DNA from: Pithys albifrons albifrons
Lineage: Eukaryota; Chordata; Aves; Passeriformes; Thamnophilidae
Length of the DNA: 64,000 nt
Assembly (NCBI RefSeq): GCF_047495875.1
Contig: NC_092474.1
Coordinates: 7,643,001 to 7,707,000 of the forward strand
Reading direction: 5' to 3'
This document shows positions 1-12,200 of this stretch, in pieces. The first letter of the stretch is position 1. Each line of letters begins with the position of its first letter. The notes beneath the pieces were generated by a model, which was not told where the DNA came from, made no database searches, and saw only the letters and a program-made list of their open reading frames with translations. A program made the position numbers and the translations under genes.

Positions 1-291
1 CCTTGCATTTTGCAGGTAAGGTCACAAGTTACCCATCCTGAAAGGTTCCTCCATCCCTGCAGTCCTGCCAGTGCTCCCTGGAGAGCTCAGAGGGCTGTAA
101 AGCACAGGTTACATTGGCAGGACAGCACACCCTTGCAGTGGTGCTGGATACTCAAACAAAAGGTGGCAGATAAGTGACAGCAGAATTCGGCTTCTCCTGC
201 CCCTGCTCCTCACCTGGATGTAAAAAAACCAGCCATCACAGGGCATGTTACTGGTATTTTTGGTGTTGATCTGACTGCTTTGTTCTGCCAG

Positions 292-3200
292 GGAGCCCCA
301 GTGGGAGGGCACATCCTCAGCTACCTAATTGAGAAATCCAGAGTTGTCCACCAAAACCATGGGGAGAGGAATTTCCACATTTTCTACCAGTTGTTGGAGG
401 GTGGAGAGAAGGATCTTCTGTGCTGGCTCGGGCTGGAGCGCAACCCCCAGAAATACACGTATCTCATCCAGGTCAGTGGGAGCTGCTCCCTCTGCCAGCC
501 CAGGAACCCCAGCTTGGGCACCCTTACCCTAAAAACAGAGGATGGCTGAGCTCGGGCTCTGCAAAGCCTTGACCAATTTATGCTAACATTTGGTGCTTTA
601 ATTTATTTGAGGTTTTCAGTCTAAACTAAAAGATCTGATCAAATGAGCCACTTTCAGGATTAATAGCAGGGAAGTAACTTGCTGAGGAAACTGGAAATGA
701 AAGCAGCGTGCCCAGAAGTACCTGTGTTTGCTGATAATGAAGGTGCTTTGCCAATGAATTGTACTAATCCATCTTTCTTTTGCTGTAGGGTCGATGTGCC
801 AAAGTGTTTTCTATTAATGACAAGAACGACTGGAAAATTGTCCGCAAAGCTTTTTCTATCATTGACTTCAGTGAGAAAGATCTCGAGGTGTGTGTGCTAA
901 AGGGGGCTGAGAAAAGGCAGTTTATGGAGGGAACTGCTGTTTTCCTGAAGTGATGGAAGCAGCCTGGCTTGGGAGAGGCGGTGAGGGTGGGGTAGGACAT
1001 CATTTGGCACCTTCAGTACCTGAGGGAACATACAGAAGGGTGGAGAGAGGCTTTTTACAAGGGCTTGGAGTGACAGGGCAAGGGGGAATGGCTTCCCACA
1101 GCCAGAGGGCAGGGTTGGATGAGATACTGGGAAGAAATTCTTGGCTGGGAGGGTGGACAGGCCCTGGCACAGGTTGGGCAGAGAAGTTGTGGCTGCCCCA
1201 TCCCTGGAAGTGTCCAAGGCCAGGTTGGATGGGGTTTGGAGCAACCTGGGCTGGTGGAAGGTGTCCCTCCCCATGGCAGGGTTGGAATGGGATAATCCTC
1301 AAGGTCCTTTCCAACCCAGAGCATTCTGGGATTCCACTGAGGGGTGGGTGGGTGAGTAGCATGATGGCCAAAGTTCTGTCATACCCCTCGAGCTCCTTCA
1401 CTGACTCCCCTCCCTCAGCCTGGCCAGTGTCCTGTTTATCAGCACTTGTAGCAAGGATGTGCACCATACCTAAGAATTGGAAACCTGTGCTCTAATGCTC
1501 TGTCTCCTGTTCCCAGCAACTCTTTGGGATTGTTGCCAGTGTCCTGCACCTCGGGAACATTCAGTTTGAGGAGGACAGCAATGGCCACGCCATCATCCGG
1601 GACGGCACCCAGATCAAGTGGATCTCAAAGGTACCTTTGCCAGGGCTATGAGGAAACCCTTCCCCCTGCTATGCTTTTCTCTTGAGGGCAAACCTTGTGT
1701 TCCCCAAAGCAGAAGGATAACTATAAATACATAACTACATCGACACCCAACTCCTGCTGGAAACTGCTTGGAGTTTTCTCCGTATCTCATCTCCCTGAAC
1801 TTCCTTACATACAGTTTCTCACAGATGGGGGTGGCTGGGAAGGGGATGGGGGTTGTGCCCCACTGATCCCCCACTGCTGCTGACCATGCTCTGAGTGCAA
1901 ACACCCCCTTTCCTGCAGCTCCTGGGCTCCCACCTGTCCATCCTGCAGGAAGCTCTGACCCACCGCAAGATCGAAGCCAGATCCGAGGAGGTACCAAGAG
2001 GTTCTGTGAGACCCCCGACCCTGTGAGACCCCAACCCTGGGGGGTGCAGAAGAGGCTCTGTCCTCAGTGCTGCAGCCCAAACAGGGCCCTCTTCTCTGCC
2101 ATATCCCCTTCTTCTACCTGACACATTCAGTTAAATAGATCCCCAATATTAGTGTTTTTCTTGCTGAACAAGAAACTGCTAAAAACCTGGGAAACAATGA
2201 CTTGCAGGCAGCCCTGGGTTTGAGCCAAACAACTTCCCTTTGTCCAGTCCTTAGTGCTTCCTGGGAAACAGGGGGAAACTCTGGTAAAAACTGCTCCTTG
2301 AGCATTTTATATTTCAATAAAATAAAGCCAAGAGGCAACCAGAATACCTTCCCCAGGACTCTTCAAAATGTGGTGTTCCAATCCTGCTGGCATGTGGTGA
2401 TACACCAGACTGAAAGAACACTTATTTCCTTCTCTCTTTTAACTCCTTGCTTGTTTTTTTTCATGGAAAGGGCGGTCAGGCATTGGCAGGGGCTGCTCAG
2501 GGAGGTGGTGGAATCCCAATCCCTGGAGGTGTTCAGGGATGACTGAACGTGGCACTTGGGGCTCTGGGCTGGAAGACAAGGCGGGGATGGGTCACAGGTT
2601 GGACTCTGTGCCCCTGGAGGCCTTTTCCAGCCTCAGTGATTCTGTGATTTGGGTGTATCTGTGTTTGTTTCCAGGTGCTGAGCCCTCTGAACGTGGATCT
2701 GGCGTTCTATGCCCGGGACGCCTTGGCAAAGGCCATTTACGGCCGCACCTTCTCTTGGCTCGTCAACAAAATCAACGGATCTCTGGCCAACAAGGTTGGT
2801 TCCTGGTCTGGTGTCCTCCCAGACTGGAGCTCTCCTCAGATACTGAGCAGAGTTTCTCCAGAGAGACCCCACAACCCTCATCACCAAGTACACTGGATGT
2901 TATTTGCTGTTGGGACTTCCCACAGCCCTGAGCTGGAAAAGTGCTCAGTGGGTGTGGAAGTTGGTCTCTTAAATGGCTTTAGCAGTTCAGTACCTGCTTT
3001 AAAGTGGCTTCTCCATTAGGATGTGACATGAAGCTCTCAAAGAGAAAGTTTAAAATTTAAGTGAAAGAAACCGCAAGGAAGGAGGAATTGCAGAGCTGTG
3101 GTGTCTTTAACAGGATTCAACTCAGAAAACAGTTATTGGCCTGCTGGATATTTATGGCTTTGAAGTGCTGGACACGAACAGGTAAAGTCTGGCTGTTCCT

Positions 3201-6200
3201 GAGGCTTGGAGAACCCTGGGGCACGTGCTGAAGTCCTGCCTGACTTTCTCCAGAGGGCCCTTCCCCCAGCAAGGAAGACACAGGGACTGTAAAACCTGGG
3301 TGTGCCTGTAAAACCTGAGTGTGGGGCTTTGCTGAGCCCCACTGGGAGCTTTAGCCTGGGCTGCAGGCCTGGGGTTGGGCTGTTGGCACCACAGTGTGTG
3401 TGGGTTTGATCTGGGTGCAAGTGGGAGGTTTGTCTTGAGAACAGCAGGTGGTGAAGGTGGGAGAAGCAGAACTGCCCATGAATTAAATAAAACCTGATGC
3501 TCGTTTAACCCTCTGAAGCTTTGAGCAGTTCTGCATCAATTACTGCAATGAGAAGCTCCAGCAGCTGCTGATTGAGATGACCCTGAAAGCAGAGCAGGAG
3601 GAATATGAACTGGAAGGGATAGAGGTAAATTGTATTTCCCCCTCCTTTTCTCCTTGGACTGCCATTCCTCTGAATGCTTTTGATCAGCGGTGGGAAGGAC
3701 ATCCTGACTTTGGCAGTTTGTTATTGTTCCCATGGGAAGTGTGAAATTGCCACGGGTCTCATTCTGAAACCCCTTTTGAAGTGTAATTTGGCCAAGACTT
3801 TATTTACAGCGTTTAAGAAAGAAGTAGGACCTGCCCCAAAGCTCAGATGTTCAGCAGTGACAATGTCCCTGGAGAAGGAGGAGCTCCAGCAGTGCCAGAC
3901 ACAGGAAGGTGGAAAACAAGGAGCTGGGCTGGGCTGCTGAAAGCAGAATCTGGAGTGGGGTCATGAGTCACTGTGCTGTCACCTCGTCCCCTCAACTGGT
4001 CCTAATTCACCACACTGATATTTAGTGGGATCAGAGTCTGGATCTAAGTTCTAAAGAAGTTTAAAATTGCAAAGAAAAGGTCTTCCTTTAAAGCTGTCCT
4101 TCCTTTTTCTCCTCTTCCAGTGGGAGCCAATCCCGTATTTTAACAACAAAATCATCTGTGACTTGGTTGAGCAGAAGCACAAAGGAATAATCTCCATCCT
4201 GGTAAGAAGAGTTTGTGCTAAGTTAAAATGCTGGCCTGTGCCCTGCTCTAATGGCCCATAATCACATTCTTTGCTCTAATTTGGGATGGATCTGCATTAT
4301 CCAGAGTGTAAACACACAGACCTTGCAGACAAGCACCCAGGAGCTGAATGCAGAGGATCTGGTGGCTGCAGGGCTGTGGGGGCTTAGGGGTGGATGTGCT
4401 GCTTCCTCACTGACAGGTCTCGGGCTCTGTGTACCAAAATTATGCTAAATGTTGTGAAGGAGGATCAGGGACTCAGGGCAGCTCCAATCCACCTCTGCTC
4501 TTCCAGGATGAGGAATGTCTGCGGCCTGGGGAAGCGACTGACCTGAGCTTCTTGGAAAAGCTGGAGGAGAAAGTAGGAGACCATGCCCACTTCGTGACGT
4601 ATGCATTCAGCTCTGTCTCCTACCCCAGCCCTCCCAGCTCACACCCACAGCACTGGTGGGGAGGGAACAGGGTTTGCTTTGCACCAAAGCAGATCAGGCA
4701 GCCCATCCAGTCTGACACCCAAATGTGCTGCACCGGCAGAGGCTGCCCTGGGGCACTGCAGAGTCCTGTCTCCTTACTGGTGTCATGCTGCTCTTGGAGA
4801 CTGGTTTCATTCCACACCAAAATTCTGCACTCATGGGTTCAGCCCAGGATTTTAGCCCACCAAGGTTAGATGACTCTGGGCAGGGGTGGCTTTGGCCCCA
4901 CTGTCTCCAAGGGAAGCAGAGGATGTTGTGATGAGCAGCCCAATGCCTGAGGGGTGTGTAAATATTGACACCCCTCTTGCCATGAGTGAGTTTTGGGTAT
5001 GAAGAGGAGAGGAAATGCTCCAGTTTGGTTGGTGCCCCCCTTGCCGTGAGTTTGGAGCTGTTCTGGTGGCAGCTGAATGTGTTGGCACCAGGCTGGTTCC
5101 AGCAGGAGCTGCTGAAGGCTCTGACAAGGCATCAGCCCCGAGTCCTGCTGCTGAGCTGTCACTGTTCCTACAGCTCTGAACTTCGCCACAGCCAAGTGGA
5201 AAATTTGGAGCCAACTTCCTTGTCACCACAACATGCCTTAATGCTGTTCTGCCTGATTAAAAGCTTTAAATAGCAGTGCTGGGATGACTTAAACAGGAGC
5301 TGTACTTGGCGATGCTCTTGGAAGGAGCTTTGATAGACTAATGTGCTGTTGTGACACCCAGCTCTGCACTTACTGACTGCTTGCAAAGCTGAAATTCAAC
5401 TGTGAAGTTGCTCTTTTTTTTCTTGGTGTATCTTTTTTTCTTCGAGGAATCCTTCCTTTATAAAATTTTCTGCTATTCCTGAAAATTTTGATTCCTCCTT
5501 TGCATTTGGGTTCTTGCTCCAGGGCAAAATATCTCAAAAAATTCTTTCTCCTGGGTTCACTTTTAAGCTGAGCCATGATCTTTTCCCCACACAGGCAGAA
5601 AAAATGTGTTTAAATAGATGTTATGGGAGGAAATCTTAGTACTTCTGGAAAGGGTGATCTTTGCCAAATGGCATAGGGAGGTCACAGGAATTCCAGGGTT
5701 ATGGGAGCAGCTCCCACTCTCTGCTGCCACCAGAGATAAATGCTGGTTTGATTCTGGGCTGTACCTCCACACTCAGAGCCCGTCCCTGAGAGCAGCCCGT
5801 GCCTTTCCAGCTGTGCTGCAGCTGTGGGTCCCTCCCAGCTGAGCAAAGCTGTTTGTTGCCCTTTCTCTTGGTGCTTTGCTGTTCTCCCCCTGCAGCCGCA
5901 AACTGGCGGACCAGAAAACGCGCAAATCCATCGACTGGGTGGATTTCCGGCTCCTCCACTACGCAGGAGAGGTCACCTACTGTGCTGTGGGTGAGTGAGC
6001 AGGGCCAGGCTGGGCCAGGTCACCTCCTCTGCTGTGGGTGAGTGAGCAGGGCCAGGCTGGGCCAGGTCACCTCCTGTGCTGTGGGTGAGTGAGCAGGGCC
6101 AGGCTGGGCCACCTGAGCCCCTCAGTTGATGTGGGAAAGGAATTCCTAAATACCTGCCCTCTGCTACTTGAATGTCTCACACAGGACTGGAGTGAGAATT

Positions 6201-9200
6201 TTGAGGGTGGAAATGCCCCATTTTTGTGCCAAAGTGTTTGTCTTAGAAACCAATTAAACCTTTTTTGTGTTTTTTTCTTTTCAGGATTTCTGGAGAAGAA
6301 TAATGATCTGCTGTACAGAAACCTGAAGGAGGTAAGGACAGAAAAGGGATGCTGTTTTCTTGTTACCTGCTTGGAGCAGAAATGCTTTACAGAAGGTGCA
6401 TTTGATCTCTGCAGAGAACAAGAACATGCTTTTCTCTTCAGCAGTGACCTGTAGGCACCTGATGTGTGTCCTTAGGGCTGTGCTGCTCACAGGAGGAGCA
6501 GAAGGGCTGCTCATTAAGGCAACTTTTAATTCCTCCTGTTTTAACTCCTCAGGTGTTATGCAACTCCAAGAATGGCATCATTAGAGACTGTTTCCTCCTG
6601 TCAGAGCTGGACAACAGAAGGAGACCAGAGACTGTGAGTTTTTTGTCATGAATTCAACTCCCCAAGGCTTGATTTAACCACTGATCCTGCCCTTAGTCCT
6701 TATGGCCACAAAGCAAAGCACAGGAAGTTCCACCTCAACACGAGGAAGAACTTCTTTCCATGGAGGTGGCAGAACCTGGAACAGCTGCCCAGAGAGGGTG
6801 TGGAGTCTCTTTTTCCCTGGAGACGTTCCAAACCCACCTGGACGTGTCCTTGGTTGGGAGGTTGAACTGGATGATCTCCAGAGGTCCCTTTTTTTAACCC
6901 TAACAATTCTGGGAATTGCTGGATTGGTGGATGTTTTTGCTGCTGTTCCACCCCTGCAAACTTCTGGCAGGTGAACAGTGATGCTGCTGAGACAGCAGCC
7001 AGTGTTATATATAAATATAATATATCTAATTTATATATATATATATACACACACATAGATAAACCACATCAGCTTGCACTTCCAGCTTTAGGTTGGATGC
7101 AGGGAGTGAGTTGACCTCCATTCCTGCAGTGATGAGTTTCAAGGCTAAGAAAGTTCTTCCAATGCTGTCTTAGGTTGCAACCCAGTTCAAAAACAGCCTG
7201 ACGAGTCTGATAGAGATCCTGATGTCCAAGGAGCCTTCCTACATCCGCTGCATCAAACCCAACGAGAACAAGGAGCCTGGTAAGGCTGGAGACACTGCTG
7301 AGGACAGGGAGGAACTGAGGGCTGCCTGCAGCACTGTGCAGCCTGTGTGTGCCCCGTGTGTGTGCCCTGCGTGTGTGCCGTGTGTGTGTGTTTATACACA
7401 TGCCTGTGTCAGGAGCTTGGTTAAGCTGCAGCAAAGCCATCACCTTGAGGAACTGGAGTTTAGATCCATCACTTGGCTGGTCGGGGATTTGATTCCTCCC
7501 TGGTTTCTCCCAACACATGGACAAGTGGGTGAGCTGCCCCAGGCAGAACTCACCAGTGAAGGTGTGTCCTTGCTGCAGGGAAGTTCGATGACTTCCTGAT
7601 CCGGCACCAGGTGAAGTACCTGGGCCTGATGGAGCACCTGAGGGTGAGACGCGCTGGATTCGCGTACCGGCGCAAGTACGAGCTGTTCCTGCAGAGGTGA
7701 GCACTGCCAGGGCACCCTGCCCTCCTGGGGCACGCTGCCCTCCCAGGTACTCCTGCCCTCCCAAGGGCTCCAGAGCAGGCTGGGATTCCAGGTCAGCTCC
7801 CAGTGATGGGGGTGTCAGCACACACTCCTCTTCATTACAAATAACCTTTGCATGTGTCCTGTCTGGATCTGTTTTGATCTGCTTTGGCCTCATCTGTCTC
7901 GAACAAGGCAGTGGGAGTTTGAGGGGGAGAGTTTCAGGAAGGGGTTCCTCACCTTCCATGTCATTTGTGTTGATGTCTTGCTGCTCTCTCAGGTATAAAT
8001 GCCTCTGTCCAGCTACCTGGCCCAACTGGAATGGGACAGCAGCCGAGGGTGTGGAGAGGCTCATCAAGCACATTGGTTACAAACCTGAGGAGTACAAATT
8101 AGGAAGGTAAGTGGCCCTGCTCTGCCTGTGATCTCTGCTCTCAGTGCTTGCTGCGTTGGATCCTCTGTCCTGTCTGTGACACAAGCAAGGGGCACATAAA
8201 ACCCCAGATGCTTAAATTTCCTCTTTATTTTTGCCTGTTTTCATGAAAACTTCAATCCAGGCTCGTTTCCTCCATCTCTGGGTGAGGGCAGAGGGGCTGC
8301 TTTGTCTCAGGTCCAGGTGCCCTTGTTTGCTTGGGCAGCCCAAGCAGCTTAGGCTTGCATGGCATCACAGCTGGTTGGAGATCCTGACCCTGGGTGGGCA
8401 GCTGAAATGATGGCTCACAGTGAATAACAACCTGTTCCTGGCCTCTCTTTCAGAACCAAAATATTCATTCGCTTCCCAAAGACTCTGTTTGCTACGGAAG
8501 ACGCGTTTGAGTACAGGAAACACCTGCTGAGTAAGGTTCCAGTTCCCTTTCTGTGGCACAGACCAAGGAGCAGGGCCTGGTGGACCATGTTCCTGGGCTC
8601 CAGGGTGATGTAGGGAATACCAGGCTGGATGGGCTTGGAGCAACCTGGGCTGGTGGGAGGTGTCCCTGCCCATGGCAGGGGGTGGCACTGGGTGGGCTTT
8701 AAGGTCCTTCCAACCCAAACCACTGGGGAATTCTGTGCACAGCCCCCTGCTCTGCACAGCTCTGCAGAATCCATGGAAAACTTAGTGCACTTTCTCCAGG
8801 GTGGGGAGAAATCACTGGGTCTGTTGCTTGACTCCTGGATCTGTGGCTCCTTTAGAGCTCCTCAGTCCCAGGAGTGGCTGTTGGCCCAAACCTGGATGCA
8901 CCAAGTGCATTTTCCTTGGCATTGGGATCTCACCTGTCTCATCCTGGGGGTTCCTGTCTGTACCTGCCAGAAAAGCATAAATGAAGGGCACATCCTGGGC
9001 CTGTTGATGTTGTGGCTCCCCTGTTTCCTGGTGCCTGTGCAGCCCCTGCTGTGCTGCTGGGATGTGGGATCTCAGCTCCTCAGCCTCTGATCCTGGAGGT
9101 ACAAGTGATGCCTCTGCTTTTTTTTCCAGTTTCAAGACTACAGGCCAAATATAAAGGATTCCTTGGGAAAAGAGCCTACCAGAAGAAGAGGAAAGCAGGT

Positions 9201-12200
9201 ATGGGCTCTGGAGTCGAGGATCCTCAGGGCTGGGCTTTCCATTGGAGCTGTAGCTTTGGGAGGTCACAAATCCACGTTGCTGTGGGTGACACTCGTGGGT
9301 TCCCTGCAGGGCTGTGGGTGTCAGGTGGGATTCGGGTGTCAGCTGCATGAAGAGCAGTCACAGGAGCCCCCTTAGCTGTGTTGGCTCCTCACACCAAGAG
9401 CTGCTCTTGGCCTCAGCCAGGCAGCAGCTCTGAGCAGCAGCAGCACCTTCTGCTGCACACGTGGGGACATTCTGGGTTACCCAGGAGTTGATCATCAGCT
9501 GGGGGGAGAAAAAAACCCTTTTATCACATCAGGCAGGCTGATCTAAAACCTGCAGGGGCAGCTTTCTGAGATGGGCTGAGTGGGAGGATGAGCAGTGCCA
9601 AGGTCTGGCACTGCCCTGGTGTTGTACAGGTGGAATTGGATCAACCACTTAGGATGGAGAAGAAAACATTCTAAAATTCTTGCTGTTCCCATCAGCTGAT
9701 CTTTAGAGCTGCAAAAGAACCAGCTCTAAGTTCTGCTGTGTGGGCTCAAGGACAGCAAGGCACAGGCCTCTGACACCTGGCTGTTCCTGCAGCCATCAAG
9801 CTGGAGGCGTGTTGGCGAGGAGCGCTGGCACGGAGGGAGGCCAAGAAGAGGACGTGGGCAGTTCAGACCATCAGGAAGTAACTATCACCATGGGGGGGTC
9901 CTGGGAGGGCTGGGGATGGAGGGCCCAGCATGCAGATGGTCTCTGGACAACGAGCCCAGAGCACCGACAGTGCAGGGAGTCACAACCAGCTCCTTCGCAA
10001 TCATTTCCAAGCTGTGGTTGTAGGTAGGAGCACAAGTGCCAGGGACTGTGTCTGAAATGCCTGGCACCTCTCCAGGAATCCTCTGACTGGCACAAACTTC
10101 TGAGGCTCTGCTGCTTTGTGTTTGAAAACCACAGGGGTCAGAGTGGTTTGGTTGGGAAGGGTCCTTAAAATTCACCACATGTTAACCTGCAGTGTGTGCT
10201 CCTCCTGTGGGTTTCTGGGGGCCACAGGTCAGTTCTGCTCTGGTGTTTTCTGCAGGTTCATAACTGGCTTCATCAATCGGAAGAAGCCCCTTTGTCCAGA
10301 GAACAGGGAGTTTGTGAGGCTTGCCCAGTACAACTACCTGGTGAAGCTCCGAGACCACCTTCCAAAAAATGTGTTGGACAAGAGCTGGCTCCAACCTCCC
10401 TCCATCCTGGAAGAGGTGAGGGCTGCTGGAGGCTTTGGGAGAGGTGGAGCTGCTTCTGTTCTGTGGTGTGGGAGAAGAGCAGGGATCTGCTGGCTTTGTC
10501 CTCAGTTCAGGTGGGATGGAAGAGCCTTTGGAAGAGCCTGAGCTCTGCTGTGTTTGGAGGGGAGTGGGAGGAATGGCCCCATTGTTGGTGTTTCCATGGG
10601 AAAGGAGGGAGCTCTGTGTTTTAAGCACAGACAGAAAAGTGAACTCACGAGCCCTACAGAGACAGAATTACTCCCACGAGGCTTTAGGCTCATGGCACAG
10701 ACAGCCCTGTTTGCACAACTTCCCTGCTGGTTTGTTTTTCCTTTTTTGACTGTAGACATCTGAGTTGCTCCAGAAAATCTGCATGAGAAACCTGGTGAGG
10801 AAATACTGCCGGGGGGTCACTGCTGAGAGGAAGGCACAGGTAACCAACACCTGAGTGCAGGTGTGTGAGGCACAACAGTGTGCTATGACCTCTCCTCCCT
10901 GGGGATCTCCTGAACACAGGCTACACCTTCTGACCCTGCTGCTCCTCTCACTCCCTCGGGAATGAGAGCCATCACATGAGAGCCTGGAGTCAGGGGTTCC
11001 CCCTGGTGTCCCTCAGTGTACAGAGCAGTTCTCCTCCAGACCACATGGGGTTTTATCTTTGTGGCATTAAAACCACACTCCATGTAATTAGAAAAGATCC
11101 ATAAATCAGAAAAATCTGTAGGATTGTCCCTGCTGCCCCTTTATTTGGTGTAACACAGGAACAGCCTAAAGCTGCTGGAAGAAATGCAGCACAATTCCAT
11201 GATTCCATAGTCGGGCAGTGTATGTGGGGAAGGATGTTGGGCAGCACCAGGGCTCACACTACACCTGCTGATGTTCCTGGTGGAGGCTCTCCGAGGGTAA
11301 GGGCTCTTCCTCCCCTCCTCAGCTGCAGCAGAAGGTGGTCACCAGTGCTGTTTTCCGAGGGAAGAAGGAGGGATACGTGCAGAGCATCAACCAGCCCTTC
11401 CTGGACACGCGGCTCAGTGAGTGCACAGCGGCCCCGAGGCCTCAGGCTCCTGCTCAGGGAAGGTCTGTTGGACCAGACTCATTTCCAAGAGCAATTGCCA
11501 CCCAACAGAGGCAGCATCACCTGCTGTGTGTGGACCCTGCTCTTGGAGTTCCCTTCCTGTCATGTCTGGTGACACCAGCTCAGAGATCCATCTGCCACAT
11601 TGGTTCTCACACAGCCAGAAACCAGAGCAGAATTCCCGGTGGGCTGGGATGGATCCGGGTCTGAACCAAGAGCAGAATGAAGAACAGGCAGAAACTCCCA
11701 GTGTGAATTAACTGTCAGGCAGGAGAGTAACCACAATGGGTTTGGGGGTGGCTGGAAGTGACCACCCTCAGCTGGGAAGAGATTGTGCCAAGGGGACAAG
11801 CCAGCTGGGACGGACAGTTAGGGCAGCTCTGTGGTGTTTGCTGGGGCAGTGGTGAGTCTGTCTGTCTGTGGCTGTAGGTCTGTCACCCACACTCAGGTTC
11901 TCTTGTTTGCTCCTCAGAAGTGAACGATATAAACCCCAAAGTGCTGCAGCTCATCCAAGGGGAGACCATCAAGGTAAGGGAAGGACAGAATCCTTGGAAT
12001 CGGCTTCACTGGAGTCCTGGAGCTGGTTGGTCACACAGGGCCTGGCCAATAGCAGGGGAGCCGCTGTATCCTTGCTTTTAAATTGGAGACAGGCCTCAAA
12101 ATGCACCTAAATAAATTGTTTAGGATTCCATTCCTAGACCTGCTTGGGCTGCATGGGGCAGGAGCAGAGCTGGGGTGTCCGTGCCCTTCCCATGGGTATG

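Noticed and set aside
1..22. Donor-like 'ttgcaggtaagg' at the window start as the end of an earlier MYO1H exon
   Set aside because: In the required phase it would encode PCILQ, which does not fit the conserved end expected before GAPVGGHIL; too short to support.
7069..8073. 334-codon minus-strand ORF
   Set aside because: It is the antisense shadow of three MYO1H exons (7174-7279, 7579-7696, 7993-8106) and introns; no family.
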